From assembly GCA_015501605.1 (NCBI GenBank), contig JADNRZ010000018.1, forward strand, positions 186,001 to 250,000: a DNA stretch of 64,000 nt, written 5' to 3'. The position numbers and the translations under genes are program-made. A model generated the notes under the pieces. It was not told the DNA's origin, made no database searches, and saw only the letters and a program-made list of their open reading frames with translations. The stretch is from Panaeolus papilionaceus. Lineage: Eukaryota; Basidiomycota; Agaricomycetes; Agaricales. This document shows, in pieces, positions 22,781 through 33,348 of this stretch (position 1 is its first letter; every line of letters starts with the position of its first letter).

Positions 22781-23834
22781 TTTTCCCCCAGTTTCATTTC
22801 TTTTTCCTCCACAGACATTCGTCACCTTGTAGCCTTATAGCATCTTTCCCACTATCTCATCTCATGGAAAGTCGTCATATCCAGATCTTGCATACCCACG
22901 CAAATGCATTATGATACCTACTCATCAGTTTCTTTTTCTGCTCCCCTCTCTCACGACAGTAATGATTTCGCATTTTTTTTTTTTTCTTGAACACACCCCA
23001 TCCCCCCCACCCTCTTCGCGCTTCATAAGTTTTCATTAATTCATTACGGCTGTAATTGTACGGCATAATGTTTCCGTTTCGTGTTTAGTACTCACATGTA
23101 ATTCCACCGCAGTCTGACATTTATCATTCTTCATTTTTTTTTTCATTGAACAGCACACTTTTTTCAGATTTTACACGCACACATAAAGCCTCATTTCTGT
23201 ATTTATAGACTTAATCAATTGTAGCAAAGTCTCTTCATATGATGTATTTGTTAGTTAGCCGTTACTTGATACCAATCAACCATGCTGGACACGGATTGTT
23301 ATTGCTGTGGCTCGACAGAGCATGCATTCTCATGCAGGACATGAGACTGAAAAGATGACGGAAACCTTGCTACTGATCCGCACTCGGTCTCGAATGGGCG
23401 CAGTCGAGGGGTCACTGTATTTGTGTTCCGTTTCCGTGAGGCGCGGAGGCAGTCCCGCATACGCATTTAAGCCTCGTGCAGCAACCTATGCTATCCCGCG
23501 TACAATTGGATCATCAGCAAACGGCTGGGGTGTGGTGTCTAAAGGAATCGATCATGATCGGACAGTGCATCGTGGTATCTGTGATTGACTTCGATGATGA
23601 AAAACAGAAGGTAAAGAGTCGATACAGGGGTAGATCTATTCAGGAAGGATAACTCCCATATATAGAGATGGGTGAAACGAAAACAAGCGCCGATGTGGCC
23701 GCACTTTGTGAAACAAGTAAGCTAGGCTGTGATGCGCGGAGCGAGCGGTGTTAGGTTTTCTGTAAGAGCTGAGTAATGTAGGAACTACGGAAAAGATATG
23801 GTGGGTGGTGGGAGCGCAGAACTCAACAGAATTC
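22781..23834. other. Intergenic stretch, no gene seen
   Basis: This stretch holds the 3' flanks of two convergent genes (the Zn2Cys6 regulator and RFC3). It is T-rich, with homopolymer runs near 22975 and 23135. A plus-strand frame at 23307-23588 has no recognisable motif. Confidence 0.45.
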
Positions 23835-25212
23835 TCAGGAAGATTTCGCAGAGATTTCGATTGCGGTCTTGAAAGCACCTAACAGAGCGGATAGCTGCAT
23901 TTTCTCGTTCCCCCCAGCGGCCAGACGATACCTGGATATTACATGGTGAGTACGGCATAAGTATGAAAGCCGACTGTTGCTTACTCAGTAGTTGCTAGAT
24001 GGTCTAGTAGGTATATCCGGGCGTTTGGTTTAAGCTCCAGTGTTTCCAAGTACTCGTATGCACCTGTAAGCAGATCTTGAAGAGCAAGACCTCTTTCGGT
24101 TTTCAGTCTCATTATCACTTGATATCCGTAACACGTCAGAATAGAATATGGAAGGCAAGGAGCAACTAACTTTGATAGGATGTCGTGAATTCGTCCGAGA
24201 GCATGGAATTTACAATGGCTTCAATATCCGATGGATGCGGGTTCCCAGTGCAATTGTAGATTTCAGTTTCCCCAACGATATCATATGCAGCATGACAAGC
24301 CTGCAATACGTTCAATGCCCTTCGCATATCACCTTTGGATAATTTGAGAATTGCAGCACGACCATCCTTCGTTAAATTGACGCTGCAGTCCAATTAGCAC
24401 GGACAAGGGAGAGATAAGAACAACTGGACACACTTCTCGGCCTCAATGACGGTATTCAAGCGTTTTTCCACCTGGGGAATCGGCAGAGGTGAGAATCTAA
24501 ATCGTGTACAACGACTTTGAATTGCAGGTGCGATTTTGTTGACGTAGTTGCAGATAATGCAGAAACGAACGTTCTTCGTATACTGTTCAATTACCCGGCG
24601 AAGTGCAGCTTGTGCTTGCTGCGTCATCATATCGGCCTCGTCAAGGATGATAAGTTTGAACCCTTTAGCAAATAGAGTTCGCGTCTCGGCGAATTGTTTG
24701 ACTTGTTCACGGACGACATCGATACCACGCTCGTCCGATGCGTTAAGCTTTCAAAGCTGAATGAATACGCATTATTCAGCAGCAGTGGAAATATTATTCA
24801 CCTCGAGTATTTGTTTCCTGTAGTCGGCACCATATATCCTCCGTGCTACGGCCAATATAGTTGACGTTTTACCAGTACCTGGAGGACCGTAGAAGAGTAG
24901 ATGGGGTAGTCTGTTCTTTTCAATGAATCGTTCAACTGAGTAGCAAGTCAGTCGTGCTAAAAAATTTCACGATGCAGTCTACACACTTGTGCTGATAATG
25001 TCTTTGTGTGATACAACATCATCTAAAGTAACTGGTCGGTATTTTTCTACCCTGCCAGAGTGTTAGTCTCTGATTGAAAGCAGTTGAATGGCATGCACGC
25101 ACCAAGGCAAATTATCTGTCTCCACAGGTACCTCTACTGCCTTCCCTTTGCCCTTGAAGCCTGTCGAAGGGAAGTCAACGTCTATCATTGGGGTATCTTC
25201 GTCGCTAGACAT
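23835..25212 (-). CDS. RFC3: Replication factor C subunit 3 (small clamp-loader ATPase)
   Basis: This is one of the five RFC subunits that load PCNA at primer ends. The start at 25212 gives [20 protein letters not shown]. Later exons give [18 protein letters not shown] and [20 protein letters not shown] (RFC boxes II-III, Walker A). [40 protein letters not shown] (Walker B DEAD) and [19 protein letters not shown] with the SRC motif (box VII) follow. The C-terminus reads [20 protein letters not shown] and ends [12 protein letters not shown]. This matches yeast Rfc3/human RFC5 best. It is divergent from the ubiquitin fusion gene by 271 bases, with MCB-like sites close to its start. Confidence 0.94.
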
Positions 25213-25216
25213 ATTA

Positions 25217-25264
25217 GACGCGCGTTGAATATTGCAGAAATACTAAAGACGCGACTCGACGCGT
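25217..25264. promoter_or_regulatory. Cluster of MCB-like CGCG sites upstream of RFC3
   Basis: Within 5-52 bases upstream of the RFC3 ATG lie GACGCGCG (25217-25224), GACGCGA (25248-25254) and a perfect MluI box ACGCGT (25259-25264). MBF drives G1/S genes through ACGCGT in ascomycete yeasts. That the same factor acts here is an inference from the gene's replication role. Confidence 0.5.
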
Positions 25265-25483
25265 CAATGATAGCCTACATTTGATTGTACATATTATGAC
25301 CCCGAGTCAATGGCTTTACAAACCTTAATTTCACTAACGCACGGGCCATAAACAGATTATAAATCATACACATTATAAAACTTTGGCAATCGCACACTCT
25401 TGCTCTTTGTCACAAATTCGGCTCTTGCTTTTGTCGAAGACTCCATCGTTAACGTCGTTGGACAGATCGAAGCGTCCGCAAAC

Positions 25484-26182
<699 letters not shown>

Positions 26183-26609
26183 ATGTTGTTGTAGATGTAG
26201 TCTTGTTGCAATAAAATACACATTGAGCATGTAGACAACTTGCGCTGATGTCGTGTGTGTGAGAACAAATGCAACAGCACACAGGCTGGAACTCGCAAGT
26301 CTGCAGATTCTTTGTAGATTCGTAGACCGGGAGGGACGGTCACCGGTCTAGTAGATTCGTACTTGCATACTACTGTGTACATAGCAACTCAACCCCATCT
26401 CTTAACCTCCAAGATACAATAAATGGAAGAGATTTAAATAAGTCTATATTGTATCCTAGTCTATCTATCTATGAGCTACGTCCCTCTAACGCATGCTATT
26501 TCGTCTAAATCGGTCCGATGGAAATATCCGGTATACATACAAGTTGAAGAAATCTAATGGTCCACACGGTGAAAAAAATCTATGGGTATGGGAAGACGTC
26601 TACTAAGAT
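26183..26609. other. Intergenic stretch between convergent genes
   Basis: These 427 bases hold the 3' flanks of UBI3 and the F-box gene. AATAAA-like sequences occur (for example near 26210 and 26417). Nothing else is seen. Confidence 0.5.
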
Positions 26610-28137
26610 CTAGCATAAAAGGGATGTTTTACTGACATCTATAGAGGCAGGAATTAAATGACTGATAATATCGTCTAAGGTGTCAGTTTTGTCATCTGTA
26701 CACTCTAAAGTTTGCAGACAGGGGAATAATTGATGGAGATACTCTGCCATACGGAGAGAATTAGTGGATTTGATAGTGGAAACGAGCAAGTGTCGGAGGC
26801 GATTAGCAAGGGGGTTGGAAGGATAATTCTGATCGAATGAACTATCGTCCAGCAAGCAGGGTAAAGAGAGGTATTCCAGCTGCTGGCACTTCCCTGCTGA
26901 TATGGATAATGCATGGGCAGAAAGAGTTACTGGATAAGAAGGAATTGATTCTGTGTTGGGTAGAGAACCAAGATCCAGATATCTTAAGTGTGGCCACCAT
27001 GAAAGAATTTGGTCGAATTCGGAATCAGAAAGGCGAGCGGGTAGCGCAAGGTTGCAAGAAAAATGATTCAGGTCTTTTAGGGACCGCAGGCAGCTTATGT
27101 CCCCGTAGGCTATGGTGGGTAAATTGAGAGAAAATACTTGAGATATGGAATGTGAAGGGTTCGTGGTCGAGTTTGCTTGTTGGATATCTTCGATGTTGTA
27201 ATGATGTTCGAGGGATAGATATTTTAGTGAGCCAGATGTCTTGGTGGCGATTATCTGCAAGACGGGTTCCCAAGAGTCTGCATAAGCCATTTCGTCGTCC
27301 AGCTCTACGTGAAGATGGTGTAGGGTCATTGATGATAGACATGAAAGAAAGTTTTCTAGAAATGCGGCTTTCCCTCGAATTTGAAGTTTTTTGAGAACGG
27401 GGAATAGGTTCGGCTGCTTGTCTAACAGGTTGCGTGCTGCCCCACTCGTAAGATGACCTACGTGAAGTTCGAGTTCGAATAAGGAGGGAAGAGCGCTTAG
27501 AGCTGCGAGTACATCGACGGACATGGAATGGCTAAGACGCAGGGAGACCATCTGTAGAGTGGTCATTTGACATAATGAAGTGTTAACACCCTCTGGTATT
27601 GAACCACGCAAGCGGATGTGTCGAAGTTGGCCGGCATTTTGGGCGATGCTTTGGAACCATTTTACCAATAGGACATCAGTTTGTGGGGGCCTAGACTTGA
27701 ATCCCAGAGAAACATCAATTGTTTCAAGGTCGTAAGAGCGATGGAGAAAAGAGAGAGCGGAGGCGGACTTCGCCAACTGTAATCGAAGAGTCCTCAACTT
27801 CGGGAACACAATAGTCGCGCCTTCCAAGCGCTCATCACAAACGTTCTTTTCATGTTGAAGCGAAATATGCTTAACGCGACATGCATAAGCAGGAAATGAC
27901 GGAAACTTGGCCTGTTTAAAAAATAAGATGGATTTCGGAGAACAATAGCATGCTGTCACTAACTGGGTTCTCCAGAAAATCCAACCAGGGTTTAGAGGAG
28001 TCAAGTTTCTGCCAAACAACATCCAATGCGGGATCCTTCCATGCTTTGCAGGTAAGGGCTGCTGAAACCAAGTATTTCCGATCACAGTCCTCAAAAATCA
28101 ACCTTAAAATTTCATCGAGAAGCAAGGCGAAATGCAT
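26610..28137 (-). CDS. F-box protein, Agaricomycete LRR-like type
   Basis: This is probably an SCF substrate receptor, from the large F-box families of mushroom-forming fungi. The ATG at 28137 (MHFALLLDEILRLIF) is preferred: eight codons upstream the frame has no ATG, and a stop lies just beyond. The F-box runs to LTCKAWKDPALDVVWQKLDS. One intron (about 27912-27965) leads to a long exon with LRR-like, leucine-spaced segments (FPKLRTLRLQLAKSASALSF; LRHIRLRGSIPEGVNTSLC; FPVLKKLQIRG; LRYLDLGSLPNTESIPSYP). It ends SKTSLLC. The substrate is unknown. Confidence 0.8.
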
Positions 28138-28839
28138 TGGCGTGCCTGCCGTCGACTTCAACGAAGGTCAATCGACGATTTTAACAATAGTGTACGTCGA
28201 CGACTTACCTGCGCCGCTATGCCTCTGGGGAATCGTACAAAAAGGGGAGAGTAGGTCAAGTGGTAGGTATCCGCAGACATTGAGCTAAAAAAAATGATGC
28301 TAACGGAAGTTACTGTTTGGCAATAGCCTCCGAACGATACAGGGACTGATGCGGTTTCGTCACTTCCCCGAATTCAAGTTTGAAAACCTTGTGGTGCAAT
28401 TGAAAGGGGCTGAAGTGAATAGGTGCAAGTTGGAAAGAAAAGAATTAATATAATTACTGTTATATATATGGCCAAATGTCCAGTAGGGTACCCTTGTTAA
28501 GTACCGCTCCAGTTCTAACACGGACGGAAGAATGTGATGGTTCGCGCACTAAATGAGCTGCCAGAGAGCCTTCTATTCGCTGAGGAAACGCCGTAAATGA
28601 CTTCGATATATTTGCACGAAACCATAGGGAAATGGTCGAGCTATCCATCATGATGGATACGCCCAGTGGCAGAGCATTTGGAGGGAAATAATCCTACCCC
28701 ACGCCATGGCAATACTTGAGGAAATGTCAACAAATCACAGCCTTGTGGGGGATAGATTATTGACACCAGCCTTAGCTTAGGCTGCATGCACATCGTACGC
28801 ATACCTGAGTTTATGGAAGAATTGTACCACTCCCGACTT
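28138..28839. other. Intergenic stretch, no gene seen
   Basis: This 702-base stretch holds the F-box gene promoter and the 3' flank of PET117. Short frames on the minus strand (28460-28651, 28641-28880) show no motif; the latter overlaps the PET117 end in another frame. Confidence 0.45.
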
Positions 28840-29136
28840 CTAGGCAGCGGAAGCTTTGTCCACGGCTTGGGCTCTTTCATAGATTTCGCGCTTCCTTTGA
28901 GAAGCTCGTAGATCCTCTTCTCGTTGTTTCATTTTTTCTTTCCGTCTTTCATCGTCTCTCAGAACTCCCTGGTACATCGTCTAGATATTTGTGTAAGTTC
29001 CCAATCGTATCATGCCAAGTAACCCCATAAACTCACGTCGCGTTCTTGTTGTTGCTGAAAATGAACAGCCCAAATGGTCAGAGATGTAAATAAGAGGGAT
29101 CCTACCAACACAGTGGTAGCACGTCTGTTCGACATC
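28840..29136 (-). CDS. PET117: PET117-like cytochrome c oxidase assembly factor
   Basis: Pet117 is a small inner-membrane protein that couples heme a synthesis to complex IV assembly. The start at 29136 gives MSNRRATTVLVGSLLFTSLT, one membrane span, then IWAVHFQQQQERD. After an intron comes TMYQGVLRDDERRKEKMKQ, continuing as a charged helix to AQAVDKASAA. The order span, H-x-x-Q-x-ER, GV-x-RD-x-ER and charged tail matches the family, at about 80 residues. It is divergent from the CID gene across 234 bases. The match is by pattern only because the family is short. Confidence 0.78.
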
Positions 29137-29370
29137 TCGCCAGGCCTTTTGTATCGGAAAGAGACCAAGAAAGAGTGCTGAAGTCGTTGATCTTGTTTTG
29201 GTCCCTGGTGGAATGTGCTCAAGTCCAGAACCAGGCAAATCGCGGACTGCCGGCTGGGTACGCCAACATGTGCAAATATTCTTCCTTCTTTCTCTCGTTG
29301 ACCACCTCGTTGTCTCTATCCTCCTTATATCCCTGGCTTTCCCTTCAACCATATTCCAGATATCTATGCC

Positions 29371-31853
29371 ATGTCGCCGATGGAGGTAAATTGGTCTTCT
29401 TGAATTTGTCTTTTTTTATATTAATCAAGGCAATGTAGGAATTTGAAACGGTCTTGAAGGACATTGTACACGCAAAGCGATTGTCTGCGTCTAAGATGAC
29501 TGCTCTCACAGATTTGGCGATGAAAAACCTGGAGGTATGTCATTCGGTGTTTTTGGATGTCTCATGTTCTCAATCTCTTCATTTGTTCAGCACGATACCC
29601 AACTTGTGTCCACCCTGTACAGGACTCACAAATCTTTGCCTGTTTCCTCCAAAGTTTCTAGCCTTTATGTTTTTGATGCCTTGGCCAGAGCCGCAAAACA
29701 CCATTCGACGAAGAATAACATCACGGGAGATGCTTATACTCAACCTGGAAACAGTGCTACATTCCTTCTGAAAATCGGTGGTGTTGTTGAGGGCTTGTTT
29801 CAAGACATGGTATCAACTCAAAGTACAGAAATCAAGGTTCGTATCGATACCTCAAACAACATGTCGGATATGCATGCAGGCTTGTGCATGTGTTTTGTGA
29901 TTTTTTGCGTCTTGTCTATGGTCGCCGCTGTTGTCGCCCCAGCAATGAGTTCTCCAAGAGCACCACTGGTCCATGCACTGCTTACCCGGATTCTTCTATG
30001 CTGCCCGCATACTTTTCGTCGAAAACCTTATGTTCTGACTATCTACATCTACCAGGAAAAAACCAAAAAAATACTTGACATTTGGACCAAAGGGAATACA
30101 TTTCCGCCTGCGATTTTATCCTTGTTATCTGAAGCCTTAAAGGGAAAGGAGAAAGGTACATACTTTGATTTTAATTTTATGTGGACAAGAAATACTATGC
30201 AATCAATATTTTTTACTTCCTCATTTGCCATCCTGAGTTGATGCTGAAATATGTTTGGTCTGTCTCCTCTTAGTGCCTGAGTCCAATGTGACTGTGGACC
30301 CACGTCTGCCGCCCAACTTGAACTCTACGCACCAATCACAAATCGTGCCACCCCAAATGTCGCCCGTCACCCCGCCCACGGCAATCCCGACGTTAGATCC
30401 TCAATCCGCATTATTGGCCCTACTCACGCAAGCCGCACAGGCCCTACCTGTGGCCCCACCTAGGTATGTCTTGTATCTTCCTCCTCCGCACTTGACTCGA
30501 CTAACAAACGATTATAGTCAAACAAACGTTACGAATAACCAATTCATACCTCAGTTGGACCCGACGCAGCTAGCTATGATACAACAGTTAGCGCATACGG
30601 CTGCTTCTGTACCTTCTGTGACCCAAGCAGCATCTCATCCCCTTGTAAATGTGCAGACTTATCCATCTGGTGTTAATGGTACTAGTTCACGAGCAACCCC
30701 GCCATCCCGTCATGATGGTCAAATCCATTCTTTAGTCAAGGACGAGCAAAGATATGACCGATATCGTAGTCCAGATAGAGAGAAATATTCCGACTCTCAC
30801 TCTGACGAACGTGACAGTGTAAGAGGAAGGTATAGAGGTGGTTTTCGATATCGTGGACGCGCTGATAGACCTCTACGCAATTACGATGACCGTGATCGAG
30901 ACCGCTATCCGAAAAGAAACCACAGTCCTCACTCGCCCAGAAGTACACAAAACAGATCACAAAGTCCATCTCATAGATACAATGGCAGAAATGGTGCAAG
31001 GGGCTACAGTCCTCCCCGTAGGCCAAATCATTCGCCACCACCTCCTCGGAGGCAGGATTCAGCAGCGTCGCGTGACCCAGAGAAAGATGAATTTGGACGG
31101 GACATCCGTCCGCCAACTCCCGATTCCAGCGAAACCCAAAACGACACAAACAAGTCACCCACGTCCAACCACGCTCCATTTATCGCATACGACAATGCTC
31201 CATCCACCACATCACACCTAATACCTGCGTCTAATGCTACATCTACGTTTGCCGATGTAGAAATGAACGTAGAGAAACCCGCGCCTGATAGTGGTAGCCC
31301 TCAGGAGGGATTGGAAACCTTCAATGCAGCCACCTTCGACTTTACTTCTCCTGCCGCGTGGGAAGCATTAGGAAAGAGATGGCAGGTCACCAATGGAAAC
31401 CTGCCATCGACAGAACAGTTGATGCAGTTCATAATGTCATTCGGTGCCTCGCAAAATGCAGATGTCAGCCCTGAAGTACCCTCAAACCATGGTGGTGGGC
31501 ATGCAATGGGGGACCACCAGTCACCTTATTGGGAAACCGGTAGAGGTGGGGTGCGGGGTCGGGGAAGAGGAAGGGGAAGAGGAAGAGGAAGAGGGGATTA
31601 CGGTCGTGGAGGATCAGTATACGGCAATGGCCGAGGGACTCATAATGAATATTCAGGCGGCTACTTGGAATATGAAGATAGTTCTCAAAGCACTGATGCC
31701 ATAGTCCTTGGGGGTCATGACATGTCGGACCAATACCCTTCAAGTATGAATACTCAGCCTGTATCAGTGGAGACACCTACAACAGGTTCATCTCGGGGTA
31801 AGATGCAGAGGGTTGGTGACAAGTGGGTGTTCGTGCGAGATGGGGTAGCATGA
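29371..31853 (+). CDS. RNA polymerase II CTD-interacting domain protein with RS and RGG regions
   Basis: The N-terminal CID binds the phosphorylated tail of RNA polymerase II, as in Nrd1/Pcf11/SCAF8. Exons give MSPMEEFETVLKDIVHAKR, LSASKMTALTDLAMKNLE, HDTQLVSTLYRTHKSLPVSS, LYVFDALARAAKHH and KILDIWTKGNTFPPAILSLL. The last resembles the final CID helices. Next is a Pro-rich segment (30284-30475), an Arg/Ser/Asp-rich region (about 30745-31075, many RSP/SPR-type dipeptides) and an RGG/GRGR box at about 31540-31640. The protein ends KMQRVGDKWVFVRDGVA. I see no RRM, unlike Nrd1 or SCAF4/8. It probably acts in co-transcriptional RNA processing. Confidence 0.78.
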
Positions 31854-31889
31854 CAGACGCAATGTATTATTTTGTGTCTAATGTTTGTA

Positions 31890-33091
31890 TCATACTGCAT
31901 TTAATTCTTCTTCTGTTCTAGTTAGTTCAAATTCCATGTTTCCAGTTGTGGAGTTGTGATGGGTGTACAGAATGCGGGGCTGACCGAACGACGAGGACTC
32001 GAAGGAAGACACAGAAAAAGGACTCGGCCAGAATATATAGTAGGAAATTAAGGCGGAGATGATGCCAATTAGGCTTCCGACAACGACATCCTCTTTGTGG
32101 TGTTTCTAAAATAAAGTTTGTTTAGCTTCCGTAGCAAAAGCGGGAAAAAAATGCGAACAAAGTCTTGGACACGGGATATAGCAACACGGGTTGCCCAGAA
32201 CAGAGGGATGAGCGTCAGGGAAAATAATAGCAGGCGACTGGAGCGCCAGTTACCAGGAGCTTTAGGGACACTAAACGCCCAAGCGGCTGTTTGTCCGGCT
32301 ATCCAGAGGGATAAAAACAGCATACCCGAGAAAGCAGTGGACGAATGCCCTGATGGAAACGATTTACGCCCATCAATAATGAGCTGAGCTTTGCTAAAAA
32401 ATATTTGCGTATGATGAGCTCAATTTTTCCCAACCAGCAGAAGCGCCTCACCCAGTACACTTCTGGAGGGCCTCGTCCCAGCTACATCTCGACAAGAAAT
32501 CTGGCCGCAGGCGCCCTGGCAACGGACATTTATCAACACGATCGTTCAAATGTAAACGAATTGGACTCACCAACACTGTGTTTCAAAAACACAGTAACGA
32601 GCCTTGCAAGGCCTCTGCAACATAGATCGAGTGAAGGGCTTGAATAACAAGCGAAAAATCTACCTTGCCAAACAGACACCAAGAGCACCGTGGTTGACAA
32701 TTAAAAGAGAGCGTTGAGTAGCGCCCGCGACCGCAATAATGGCCAATGGTATAAAAAGGGCGGTGAGATGGTTGAACACTGATCCAACTCTAGTAAGGGG
32801 TATAATTGGGATCCAAGGCATTGATGCAGACGGCAAGATGCCTCACTGGTTTTCTCTCTGAGGATGACTTATTGTTGGATCAGAGAAGGATATACTCCGC
32901 TCGTATACTGGAGATACGGATACAACACCGGATGCCATCCATATAAAGAGAACAAATATCCTACAATTGCGTTTTAGCGTAGATTAGACTCCAGACATGG
33001 ATGCTCACCAATCTGTGAAGTATGACCTGTCAAACCAGTCAAGCGAGTCCTCTCCGAAGTAGCGGTTGGTTATGCGACGAACGGAAGACAT
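31890..33091 (-). CDS. PAP2-family lipid phosphatase (DPP1/LPP1-like)
   Basis: This membrane enzyme is expected to remove phosphate from diacylglycerol pyrophosphate or phosphatidate. The start at 33091 gives MSSVRRITNRYFGEDSLDWF. The three PAP2 signatures are present: GRLRPDFLSRC (about 32480-32515), SFPSGHSSTAFSGM (about 32320-32365) and RVQDFRHHKEDVVVGSLIG, formed across the intron at about 32107-32124. Hydrophobic segments include FLSLWIAGQTAAWAF and LLLFSLTLIPLFWATRVAI. The C-terminal tail ends TTGNMEFELTRTEEELNAV. There are about six introns. It is divergent from DNMT5 across 257 bases. Confidence 0.83.
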
Positions 33092-33237
33092 AGCTGCCTA
33101 GGAAGCTCTGGTTATAATTTTATATTTGGGGATTTAGTTTCCACTTACAATCGTTTCTAAGTTATTCGTCTGGAGGTGTGAAAGTCAAAAGTCTTAACTT
33201 GACTATAATTAGATGTGACCCTTAATTACGTGATGTG

Positions 33238-33243
33238 ACGCGT
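33238..33243. promoter_or_regulatory. MluI box (ACGCGT) upstream of DNMT5
   Basis: A perfect ACGCGT sits 106 bases before the DNMT5 ATG in the spacer shared with the PAP2 phosphatase gene. As a palindrome it could serve either gene. A role in G1/S expression is an inference by analogy with MBF sites. Confidence 0.4.
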
Positions 33244-33348
33244 CGTGTTTCTTGTGACACCCCGTGTACGAGAAACCATCTCTGTTTTTCCAATTGTCAA
33301 TAATACCACCACCTTCTCAACTTCGAGGTTGAGACTTTTGGCTCAAAG

